8,124 nt of DNA, taken from an uncultured Blautia sp. (GTDB lineage Bacteria; Bacillota; Clostridia; Lachnospirales; Lachnospiraceae). The position numbers and the translations under genes are program-made. This document shows, one piece after another, positions 1-5,980 of this stretch (the first letter of the stretch is position 1; each line of letters opens with the position of its first letter). The notes below the pieces were generated by a model. That model worked only from the letters and a program-made list of their open reading frames with translations. It made no database searches and was not told where the DNA came from. Where the stretch lies: NCBI GenBank assembly GCA_945872375.1, contig CAMBYR010000081.1, positions 1 to 8,124 on the forward strand. The letters are read 5' to 3'.

Positions 1-567
1 TTTGTACTGACTGCAAAAGATGGAGAAAAAGATAACGGCTGCATCATCAATACAGTGATGCAGGTAACAGACGCGGTAAAGAGAATTGCCATCTGTGTAA
101 ATAAAGCAAACTATACCCACGATATGATCAAAAAAACAGGTGCTTTCAATGTGTCCGTACTGACTACGGATGCTACCTTTGCCCTGTTCCGCCAGTTTGG
201 ATTCCAGAGCGGCCGGGATACAGAAAAGTTTACGGAGGAAGATGTGGAAGTCCGTACTTCCAATGGTATCCGCTATATTCCGGAATACGCAAACGCTGTG
301 ATTTCCGGAAGGGTGATCGAGGAGCACGAATATGATACGCATACCATGTTTGTGGCTGAGGTTTCGGAAGCAATCGTTCTTTCCCAGGTACCAAGCGTAA
401 CATATCAGTATTACTTTGATCATATCAAACCGAAGCCGGCACCTACAACTGAAAAGAAGGGATATGTCTGCAAGATTTGTGGATATATCTATGAGGGTGA
501 AACGCTTCCGGATGATTACATCTGTCCTCTTTGCAAACACGGAGCAGATGATTTTGAAAAATTGTAA
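1..567 (+). CDS. Flavin reductase-like domain fused to C-terminal rubredoxin (Hrb type), 5' end missing
   Basis: The frame is open from the first base, so the gene starts upstream of the window; 188 codons and a TAA are visible. The first ~140 residues resemble the FMN-binding split-barrel flavin reductase family (segment NTVMQVTD, then VCVNK-like and FNVSVL-type strands). The last ~35 residues are a rubredoxin module with CKIC at visible codons 157-160 and CPLC at 175-178, giving the four cysteines for one Fe(SCys)4 site. A linker rich in K, P and T (about codons 143-154) joins the two. This architecture matches high-molecular-weight rubredoxin of acetogens (known about the family), in which an NAD(P)H-reduced flavin passes electrons to the rubredoxin and on to flavodiiron proteins that reduce O2 or NO. 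It is probably cytoplasmic. The partner enzyme is not in the window, so the physiological acceptor is inferred. An internal ATG at 55 is not the true start, because homologous sequence continues upstream of it. Confidence 0.88.
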   Translation, partial: FVLTAKDGEKDNGCIINTVMQVTDAVKRIAICVNKANYTHDMIKKTGAFNVSVLTTDATFALFRQFGFQSGRDTEKFTEEDVEVRTSNGIRYIPEYANAVISGRVIEEHEYDTHTMFVAEVSEAIVLSQVPSVTYQYYFDHIKPKPAPTTEKKGYVCKICGYIYEGETLPDDYICPLCKHGADDFEKL

Positions 568-591
568 CTATTCAGGAAGAGTATCCCGCGA

Positions 592-622
592 GGTTTTTTC
601 ATGTATTTTTGTATGAAAAACC
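592..622 (+). other. AT-rich stem-loop downstream of the Hrb-type gene
   Basis: Bases 592-602 (GGTTTTTTCAT) pair with 613-622 (ATGAAAAACC), with one unpaired T and a 10-nt loop. The U-run lies inside the 5' arm and no U-tract follows the 3' arm, so this is not a standard intrinsic terminator in the + direction. It could be a transcript 3'-end structure or chance. Confidence 0.35.
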
Positions 623-635
623 CGAGTTATACAAG

Positions 636-676
636 CAAAAATCCCATTGCTACAGGTGATGAAGAAGGGATTTTTG
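636..676 (+). terminator. Possible intrinsic terminator between the two rubredoxin genes
   Basis: Perfect 10-bp inverted repeat: CAAAAATCCC at 636-645 and GGGATTTTTG at 667-676, separated by 21 nt. The 3' arm ends in a run of five T, as in symmetrical A-tract/T-tract terminators. The long loop and only three consecutive G:C pairs make it weak. If real, it ends the Hrb-type transcript about 100 nt past its stop and implies a separate promoter for the rubredoxin gene. Confidence 0.45.
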
Positions 677-810
677 GATGTAACTGTGAAGGAACTGAAC
701 AGTTACGAAAAACGGTAGAAAAGGACCACAGGATTTACAGTGCGGAAATACGTTTTGTGAATCGAAATGTGATACCTTTTTATATAGCTAAAGAAAGGAG
801 AAACGGAACT

Positions 811-966
811 ATGAAATATGTATGCGATGTATGCGGCTGGGAATATGACGAAGAAGCAGGCGCACCGGATCATGGTATTGCCCCCGGAACAAAATGGGAA
901 GATATACCGGAAGATTTCGAGTGCCCGCTCTGCGGAGTAGGAAAAGATCAGTTTTCTGAAGCATAA
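811..966 (+). CDS. Rubredoxin, stand-alone
   Basis: A 51-residue protein, close to the usual 52-54 residues of classical rubredoxins. It has CDVCG at residues 5-9 and CPLCG at 38-42, the two knuckles that bind one iron through four cysteines, plus the conserved aromatic and acidic pattern (GWEYDE, APGTKWEDIPEDF, GKDQF). It is a small cytoplasmic one-electron carrier that accepts electrons from flavoproteins and donates to peroxide-, superoxide- or O2-reducing enzymes in anaerobes (known for the family; the acceptor here is unknown). The start is ATG 811, because AAAGGAG at 794-800 lies 10 nt upstream and homology begins at MKYVC. The same frame is open back to 601, but that extension has no rubredoxin character. 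It lies 243 nt after the Hrb-type gene, so the two may be functionally linked but look separately controlled. I saw no convincing -35/-10 pair just upstream. Confidence 0.95.
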   Translation: MKYVCDVCGWEYDEEAGAPDHGIAPGTKWEDIPEDFECPLCGVGKDQFSEA

Positions 967-990
967 ATGATATCGTGCAGAAGAGATTCA

Positions 991-1015
991 TCGGGTCTCA
1001 TCTGCAGATACCCGA
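991..1015 (+). repeat. Short inverted repeat after the rubredoxin gene
   Basis: TCGGGT at 991-996 pairs with ACCCGA at 1010-1015. The interior contains the 10-bp palindrome ATCTGCAGAT (1000-1009). No T-tract follows, so it is not a terminator by itself. A second copy of ATCTGCAGA lies at 1110-1118, upstream of sbcD. The function is unknown and chance is possible. Confidence 0.35.
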
Positions 1016-1027
1016 CAGTCAGAGAAT

Positions 1028-1074
1028 CGGAATGGCTCAGGCAGAAAGCAGAGTCATTCCGTTTCTTTATTTCT
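1028..1074 (+). terminator. Intrinsic terminator of the rubredoxin transcript
   Basis: An 11-bp stem pairs CGGAATGGCTC (1028-1038) with GAGTCATTCCG (1051-1061), including one G-U pair, around a 12-nt loop. The tail from 1062 is T-rich (TTTCTTTATTTCT). It sits 62 nt after the rubredoxin stop and 74 nt before sbcD, which makes the redox genes and sbcDC separate transcription units. The tail is interrupted by C and A, so termination may be partial. Confidence 0.75.
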
Positions 1075-1085
1075 CAGGAAATAAA
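1066..1085 (+). repeat. AT-rich hairpin overlapping the terminator tail
   Basis: TTTATTTC (1066-1073) and GAAATAAA (1078-1085) form a perfect 8-bp stem with a TCAG loop. It starts inside the T-tail of the preceding terminator hairpin, so the two could form one after the other on a read-through transcript. Confidence 0.4.
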
Positions 1086-1147
1086 AATGCTTTGCGCTGT
1101 CATGCCGGTATCTGCAGACAGATTCGTTTTGGAAAGGGAGAAGGATT

Positions 1148-2317
1148 ATGAAACTGATGCATTTATCCGACCTGCATATCGGAAAACGTGTGAATGAATT
1201 TTCCATGATCGACGATCAGAAATTTATTCTGGCGCAGATTCTGGCTCTGGCAGAAAAGGAATGTCCTGAAGGTGTGATCATCGCAGGAGATGTTTACGAT
1301 AAACCGATTCCAGGTGTGGAAGCAGTCCGGTTGTTTGATCATTTTCTTACGGAAATTGCAGGATTGCAGATTCCGGTATTTATGATCAGCGGCAATCATG
1401 ACTCTGTGGAACGCCTTTCTTTTGGAGCAAGGCTGATGGAAAAAAGAAATGTACATATTTCAGAGGTTTATGATGGAACGATTAAAAAGGTAAGGCTTCA
1501 GGACGCTTATGGTCCGGTGGATATCTGGCTGCTTCCTTTTTTGAAACCAGCGGCTGTGCGCCATGGACTGGAGGCAGCAGGAGAAGCGGAGATCCCGGAA
1601 ATCAGCAGCTGTCAGGACGCGGTAAAAACGGCGCTTGAAAGGATTTATCCGGACAGAGAAGTCCGCAATGTGCTGATCGCCCATCAGTTTGTGACAGGCG
1701 CAGAACGATGCGAATCCGAGGAAATTATCGCCGGAGGGCTGGATCAGGTGGACGCATCTCTGTTTGAGGATTTTGATTATGTGGCTCTGGGGCACCTCCA
1801 CAGCCCACAAAAGGTGATCAGGGAAACCATACGATACTGCGGTACGCCGCTGAAGTATTCTTTCTCCGAATGCAGGCAGCAAAAATCGGTAACGATGGTG
1901 GAGCTTGGAGAAAAGGGTACGACAGAAATCCGAACGGTTCCACTGAAACCTCTGCATGATATGCGTGTGATTCGGGGCACTTATATGGAAGTGACTGCAA
2001 AATCATTTTACGAAGGAACGAATCAATCGGATTACCTGAAAATAATCCTCACAGATGAGGAGGATATTCCGGATGGACTTCAGAAGCTTCGAATTATTTA
2101 CCCAAATCTTATGCGTCTGGAATACGATAACTGCCGGACAAGAGAAAATCGTAAAGTGGAAGGAAACGCTGCTGTAGAACAGAGATCGGAGCTGGAACTT
2201 TTTGAGGAATTTTTTGCAGTACAGAATAATCAGGAGATGACCCGGGAACAGAGAAAGTTTGCTGAAACACTGATCGGGGAAATCAGGGAAAAATCAGCAG
2301 GAAAGGATCGGGAGTGA
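1148..2317 (+). CDS. sbcD: Exonuclease SbcCD, nuclease subunit SbcD
   Basis: A 389-residue Mre11-family metallophosphoesterase, within the usual SbcD size range. The metal-binding motifs appear in order: D8-L-H10 in HLSDLHIGK, GDVYD at 47-51, GNHD at 82-85, H179 in AHQF and GHLH at 215-218. These are followed by the family block CGTPLKYSFSE (231-241) and a C-terminal capping and SbcC-binding region. With SbcC it forms an ATP-driven, Mn2+-dependent 3'-5' double-strand exonuclease and endonuclease that opens DNA hairpins and processes blocked ends (known for the family). The start is ATG 1148: AAAGGGA at 1133-1139 is 8 nt upstream and the protein begins with the canonical MKLMHLSDLHIGK. Another frame is open across the start region (967-1197) but is not related to anything I recognise. 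sbcC follows with one intervening base. I found no clear promoter or LexA-type box in the 74 nt upstream, so expression may come from read-through or a weak promoter. Confidence 0.97.
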   Translation: MKLMHLSDLHIGKRVNEFSMIDDQKFILAQILALAEKECPEGVIIAGDVYDKPIPGVEAVRLFDHFLTEIAGLQIPVFMISGNHDSVERLSFGARLMEKRNVHISEVYDGTIKKVRLQDAYGPVDIWLLPFLKPAAVRHGLEAAGEAEIPEISSCQDAVKTALERIYPDREVRNVLIAHQFVTGAERCESEEIIAGGLDQVDASLFEDFDYVALGHLHSPQKVIRETIRYCGTPLKYSFSECRQQKSVTMVELGEKGTTEIRTVPLKPLHDMRVIRGTYMEVTAKSFYEGTNQSDYLKIILTDEEDIPDGLQKLRIIYPNLMRLEYDNCRTRENRKVEGNAAVEQRSELELFEEFFAVQNNQEMTREQRKFAETLIGEIREKSAGKDRE

Positions 2318-2318
2318 T

Positions 2319-5300
2319 ATGAAACCGGAAAAGCTTATCATCAGTGCCTTTGGCCCTTATGCAGAGAAAACAGAGGTGGATTTTGAAAAACTGGGAAACC
2401 AGGGTCTTTTTTTGATCACAGGTGATACAGGTGCCGGAAAAACCACGATTTTTGATGCCATTACGTTTGCTCTGTATGGACAGGCAAGCGGCGGGATTCG
2501 TGATCCCGGAATGCTTCGCAGCAAATATGCGGCACCGGAAACGCCTACCTTTGTGGAGCTTACGTTTCGTTACGGAGGAAAACAGTATCGGGTGAAAAGA
2601 AATCCGGAATATTCCCGGCCAAAAGGCAGGGGAACCGGATTTACCGTACAGAAAAGTGAAGCTGTTCTCACATTTTCGGATGACCGTCAGCCGGTGACGA
2701 AAGCCAGAGAGGTCACCCGTGCCATTACAGAAATCATTGGTCTCGATCATCAGCAGTTTACCCAGATCGCCATGATCGCTCAGGGGGATTTTCAAAAGGT
2801 TCTTCTGGCAGGAACGGCAGAGCGGAGTGAGATTTTCCGGAAGTTGTTTCATACGGAAATTTATCAGGAGCTGCAGATTCATCTCAGGGAAGAGGTAAAG
2901 AAGCGTTGGAAGGAATATGACGAGATTCGCCGCAGTATGGCACAGGATCTTGGAAATATTTCCTGTGAAGAGACTTCTCCCTGGAAACTGGAGCTGGAGC
3001 GCCTGAAAAAAGAACATTTTGAAGGAGGCCTGGAAAAGGGCGTGGAGCTTCTGGAACAGCTTTTGGAGGAGCAGGAGGAAGCACTTAATAATCTGAATGA
3101 GGAGTTTGGCCTGAAAGAGCGGGAAATCGAGCAGAAAAGCAAACTGCTTCATCAGGCAGAGCAGCGGGAAAAAGTCTGCGGACAGCTGACACAGATAGAA
3201 ACGGAACGAAAAGAGATGATGCCTGAACTGGAACAGGCAGAACGGGAGCTTCAGAATGCGGAGGAAGAGCTTCAAAAGGGAGAGGAACTGAGAAAAACCG
3301 GCGAAGTGCTGAAGGAGCGGCTGAACCGGTATCAGGAGCTGGAGAGGACGGAGAAGGAGGCCGGAGAAAAAAGAAAAGAGCAGCAGCGTGTTTCCGAGGA
3401 AAAGGCACAGGCAGAGAGTGCCAGAATAACAATGGAAGAAGAACTTCAAACACAGAAAGACAGGCTGGAAAAGCTGTCTCAGGCAGGAGAAATCTATCTG
3501 AAGCTGAAGAACAGAGAGGAAAAAGCAGTGTCCGGAAGGCAGGATCTGGAAAATGCAGCTTCTTTGCTGATCAGAGGAAAAGAGAAGCAGAAAAATCTGA
3601 CAGAACAGCGTATACAGGCAGAGTGTGCAGAGAAGGAACAGGCGGAACAATCTGTCATCCTGCAGAAACAGGCAGATTATTTCCAGGATCGGGAGGTTCT
3701 TCTGGCAGAACTTGCGGGCATCAGACAACGGCTCCTGGAGGGAAAGGCCGACCTGACTGATACGCTGGAGCAGTGGGCTGCAGCAGAAAAAGATCGAAAG
3801 GATGCGCAGGAAAAATATCTTCGCTGCTGTCAGGAAACGGAAGTCTTTCGGGAAGAATTTCTTTCACTGGAACAGCGTTTTCTGGATGCACAGGCCGGAA
3901 TTCTTGCAAAGACACTGAAAGAAGAAATGCCCTGTCCTGTATGCGGATCGCTGCATCATCCTCGTCCGGCTGTCCTGACCGGAAGGGTGCCGGAGAAACA
4001 GGAACTGAATGACGCAAAACAGAAGCTTTCCCGTGCAGAAAAAAACAGGGAGAAATTCAGTGTACAGGCAGGACACAGCCAGGAACAGGCGGAAAGACAG
4101 AAGCAGTTATTTGATAAAAAATGGAGTCAGATGATGGAACTGTCCGCTCCATATCTGACGGAGGAAACACGTCTGACAATCATGGAGGATGAGAATGCCC
4201 CGGGAACTTTAAAGAACAAAACGGAGGACTACGTTCAGAAAATTCTTTCCGCAGTCTGTGCTCAGATGAACCAGTATCAAAGCGAAATGGAGCAAAGAAA
4301 GACACTTTTGAAACAAAAAGAAGTCATTGATTCCCGGCTTGAGAGCTGCAGAACAACCCTTGGAAAGCTGGAAGAACAGCTTCGTATCGGGGAAAGCAGG
4401 ATGGAGGAGCAAAAGGATGCTCTTTGCCGGATCCTTTTTTCAGAAAGCGTGTCTGTGCTTCCGGAAGAAGACAGGCAGGAAATGCTGAAGGAAGACCCGG
4501 AGATGGGAGCTGAGGTACTGGAAAAAGCTTCGAAAATGGCAGGAGAGATTTATGATCGGGAATTAAGCAGGGTACATAAGCTTCTTGATGCGAATGAAAC
4601 GGACAGACGGGAAAAAGGACAGCTGGAGAAAAAGATTCCGGAAGAAGAAAGATCATATAAAAAGCTTGCCGAAGATATTCAGAATCAGGAAATCTTTCTT
4701 GCGGAAACAAGTGGAAAGCTTCATGAACTGGAAAAACGGGGAGAAACACTTCGCCGCGAATTAGGGCCTGGTTCCAGAGAGGAAACAGAGCAGAAGATCA
4801 GAACAATAGAACAGTATCTTGCCAGCCTTCAGGAACAGGCGAAGAAGGCCAGAGAGCGTTTTCAGGATGTTTCAGAACAGAAAAAAAGGCTTGAGAACTC
4901 TGAGAAAATGCTGAAGGAAGAACTGGAAAATCTGCCTGTTCTTCAGGAAAGGGCTGTACGCGAGGAAATGGAGAGGCTGAAGGAACAGAGGCATATTCTG
5001 TACGAACAGCAATCTGCAAAATCGGGAGATCTTCGGAACAACAGAAATATTCTGAAGCATGTGCAGGATAATCAGAAAAACAGAATTGCTGTGGAACAGG
5101 AATATATCTGGGTGAAAAATCTGTCGGATACTGCCTGCGGGACGCTTGGAGGAAAGTCGAAAATTGAACTGGAAACCTATATTCAGATGACATATCTTGA
5201 CAGGATTCTACGCCGGGCAAACCTCCGTCTTCTGACCATGAGCAGCGGTCAGTATGAGATGAAACGGCAGGAGGATATCGGCAGCAAAAAAGAAAAGGCC

Positions 5301-5657
5301 GGTCTGGAGCTCTCTGTCATCGATCATTACAATGGAACAGAACGAAGTGTGCGGACGCTTTCCGGAGGGGAATCCTTTCAGGCCTCGCTGTCTCTGGCCC
5401 TGGGACTGTCTGACGAGATCCAGTCCTGTACCGGCGGAATCCGCCTGGACTCCATGTTTGTGGACGAGGGATTTGGTTCTCTGGATGAAGACTCTCTCAA
5501 TCAGGCTGTAAAGGCACTGTACGGACTTTCCACGGGCGATCGGATGGTGGGGATCATTTCGCACGTCGGAGAACTGAAGGAACGGATTCCCCGCAAGATT
5601 CTTGTTACGAAAAATCGCAGAGGAAGTCAGATCGGAAGCAGCATTCAAATGGAATAG
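2319..5657 (+). CDS. sbcC: Exonuclease SbcCD, ATPase subunit SbcC
   Basis: A 1112-residue Rad50/SMC-like ATPase, typical in length for Firmicutes SbcC. The N-terminal lobe carries Walker A GDTGAGKT at 35-42 and a Q-loop around Q155 (IAQGDFQ). A long E/K/Q-rich coiled coil runs from about 190 to 535 and returns from about 560 to 900. At its apex is the zinc hook CPVC (539-542), where two SbcC molecules dimerise through Zn2+. The C-terminal lobe carries the ABC signature LSGGES (1014-1019), Walker B and catalytic Glu in MFVDEGFGSLD (D1049, E1050), a D-loop at 1054-1057 and the H-loop histidine H1082. All motifs are intact, so the ATPase should be active. It powers and gates the SbcD nuclease in DNA-end and hairpin processing. 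The ATG follows the sbcD stop after one base, with GGGAG at 2310-2314 inside the end of sbcD as the Shine-Dalgarno, so the two are translationally coupled. A long open frame on the opposite strand (2283-3728) is a shadow of the coiled-coil codons. Confidence 0.98.
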   Translation: MKPEKLIISAFGPYAEKTEVDFEKLGNQGLFLITGDTGAGKTTIFDAITFALYGQASGGIRDPGMLRSKYAAPETPTFVELTFRYGGKQYRVKRNPEYSRPKGRGTGFTVQKSEAVLTFSDDRQPVTKAREVTRAITEIIGLDHQQFTQIAMIAQGDFQKVLLAGTAERSEIFRKLFHTEIYQELQIHLREEVKKRWKEYDEIRRSMAQDLGNISCEETSPWKLELERLKKEHFEGGLEKGVELLEQLLEEQEEALNNLNEEFGLKEREIEQKSKLLHQAEQREKVCGQLTQIETERKEMMPELEQAERELQNAEEELQKGEELRKTGEVLKERLNRYQELERTEKEAGEKRKEQQRVSEEKAQAESARITMEEELQTQKDRLEKLSQAGEIYLKLKNREEKAVSGRQDLENAASLLIRGKEKQKNLTEQRIQAECAEKEQAEQSVILQKQADYFQDREVLLAELAGIRQRLLEGKADLTDTLEQWAAAEKDRKDAQEKYLRCCQETEVFREEFLSLEQRFLDAQAGILAKTLKEEMPCPVCGSLHHPRPAVLTGRVPEKQELNDAKQKLSRAEKNREKFSVQAGHSQEQAERQKQLFDKKWSQMMELSAPYLTEETRLTIMEDENAPGTLKNKTEDYVQKILSAVCAQMNQYQSEMEQRKTLLKQKEVIDSRLESCRTTLGKLEEQLRIGESRMEEQKDALCRILFSESVSVLPEEDRQEMLKEDPEMGAEVLEKASKMAGEIYDRELSRVHKLLDANETDRREKGQLEKKIPEEERSYKKLAEDIQNQEIFLAETSGKLHELEKRGETLRRELGPGSREETEQKIRTIEQYLASLQEQAKKARERFQDVSEQKKRLENSEKMLKEELENLPVLQERAVREEMERLKEQRHILYEQQSAKSGDLRNNRNILKHVQDNQKNRIAVEQEYIWVKNLSDTACGTLGGKSKIELETYIQMTYLDRILRRANLRLLTMSSGQYEMKRQEDIGSKKEKAGLELSVIDHYNGTERSVRTLSGGESFQASLSLALGLSDEIQSCTGGIRLDSMFVDEGFGSLDEDSLNQAVKALYGLSTGDRMVGIISHVGELKERIPRKILVTKNRRGSQIGSSIQME

Positions 5658-5750
5658 AATGGTGAAAATTTTATGGAAAATGTCGCTTTTCTGCGGGAGA
5701 AAAAACGCGGAAACCGTCAGATCAGGAGGAAAAAGAGAGAAGGAATTTTC

Positions 5751-5779
5751 TTGACTGGTAATTTATTCCTGAATATAAT
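5751..5779 (+). promoter_or_regulatory. SigA-type promoter P1 upstream of the hydrolase gene
   Basis: TTGACT (5751-5756), a 17-bp spacer and TATAAT (5774-5779). Five of six -35 bases and all six -10 bases match consensus. A transcript would start near 5786 and carry a leader of about 195 nt before ATG 5981. Confidence 0.75.
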
Positions 5780-5843
5780 ACAGGGGAAAGAGGAAAAATA
5801 TTAAAATTGACTTGAAAACCTCCCTTTTTGGTAAAAAAATTGC

Positions 5844-5872
5844 TTGACATATGTATGGTTATTAAATATAAT
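5844..5872 (+). promoter_or_regulatory. Perfect-consensus SigA promoter P2 upstream of the hydrolase gene
   Basis: TTGACA (5844-5849), exactly 17 bp, then TATAAT (5867-5872): all twelve consensus bases match at ideal spacing, and A/T-rich sequence lies upstream. The expected start is near A5879, giving a ~100-nt leader. The 8-bp palindrome ACATATGT (5847-5854) overlaps the -35 edge and spacer and could be an operator, which is speculative. With P1 it forms a tandem pair 93 bp apart. Confidence 0.85.
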
Positions 5873-5882
5873 TTTCCTATAC

Positions 5883-5903
5883 GTTACAAAAATGTTACAA
5901 AAT
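5883..5903 (+). repeat. Tandem GTTACAAAA(A)T repeat just after P2
   Basis: GTTACAAAAAT (5883-5893) is followed at once by GTTACAAAAT (5894-5903). It begins about 4 nt after the predicted P2 start, a position suited to a repressor site or an initial-transcribed-region signal. The second copy can also pair, with one mismatch, with TTTTGTCAC at 5931-5939 in the RNA. The binding factor, if any, is unknown. Confidence 0.6.
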
Positions 5904-5914
5904 AAATAAAAAAG

Positions 5915-5963
5915 AAACTTTAAAGTAATGTTTTGTCACAGAAACGACTTACAAACTTTAAAG
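5915..5963 (+). repeat. Pair of AAACTTTAAAG direct repeats in the hydrolase leader
   Basis: Identical 11-mers lie at 5915-5925 and 5953-5963, starts 38 bp apart. Each contains the palindrome CTTTAAAG. Both are in the 5' untranslated region; the second ends 5 nt before the Shine-Dalgarno. Confidence 0.55.
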
Positions 5964-5967
5964 ACAT

Positions 5968-5972
5968 AGGGA
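5968..5972 (+). promoter_or_regulatory. Ribosome binding site deciding the hydrolase start
   Basis: AGGGA lies 8 nt before ATG 5981. The alternative in-frame TTG at 5933 has no Shine-Dalgarno and would add 16 residues with no homology signal, so ATG 5981 is preferred. Confidence 0.75.
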
Positions 5973-5980
5973 CTGAGCAT

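Larger units (their letters stand above)
5658..5980 (+). other. Non-coding region between sbcC and the hydrolase gene
   Basis: The 323 nt have no convincing gene. Directly after sbcC there is an imperfect hairpin (5684-5709: CGC plus TTTTCT pairing with AGAAAA plus GCG, with an AAC bulge) but no T-tract, so sbcC has no clear terminator. A perfect Shine-Dalgarno-like AGGAGG at 5724-5729 has no start codon at usable distance. Two short frames (5659-5754, 31 aa; 5673-5804, 43 aa, basic) lack ribosome sites and recognisable content. The right two-thirds is AT-rich and holds two promoters and short repeats, listed separately. Confidence 0.7.

Noticed and set aside
755..786. TTGTGA ... TATATA as a rubredoxin promoter
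   Set aside because: The spacer is 20 bp and the -35 match is poor; no other pair in 680-805 is better.
601..810. N-terminal extension of the rubredoxin frame back to ATG 601
   Set aside because: The 70 extra residues have no rubredoxin-like content, cross two stem-loops and have no ribosome site, while ATG 811 has AAAGGAG at good distance and starts exactly at the family N-terminus.
967..1197. A 76-codon frame between the rubredoxin gene and sbcD
   Set aside because: It covers the terminator and overlaps the sbcD start in another frame, with no ribosome site and no recognisable composition.
2283..3728. A 481-codon open frame on the minus strand, opposite sbcD's end and the sbcC coiled coil
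   Set aside because: It is the reverse complement of GAA/GAG/CAG/AAA-rich coiled-coil codons, which read as TTC/CTC/CTG/TTT without stops. The product is an F/L/S/P-rich string with no domain, no Shine-Dalgarno and no promoter.
5659..5804. Two short frames after sbcC (31 and 43 codons)
   Set aside because: They have no ribosome site, overlap promoter P1 and match nothing I recognise; kept only as a low-interest observation.
5781..5829. Possible attenuator between P1 and P2 (GAGG/CCTC stem followed by TTTTT)
   Set aside because: Only four contiguous base pairs with a 25-nt loop; too weak for an intrinsic terminator.
5933..5980. TTG start for the hydrolase, giving 327 residues
   Set aside because: There is no Shine-Dalgarno before TTG 5933, whereas ATG 5981 has AGGGA 8 nt upstream and gives a typical basic N-terminus before the hydrophobic segment.
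5786..5980. c-di-AMP (ydaO/yuaA) riboswitch, often found upstream of Firmicutes wall hydrolases
   Set aside because: The P1 leader is long enough, but I see none of the conserved core segments and the region is mostly AT-rich repeat sequence.
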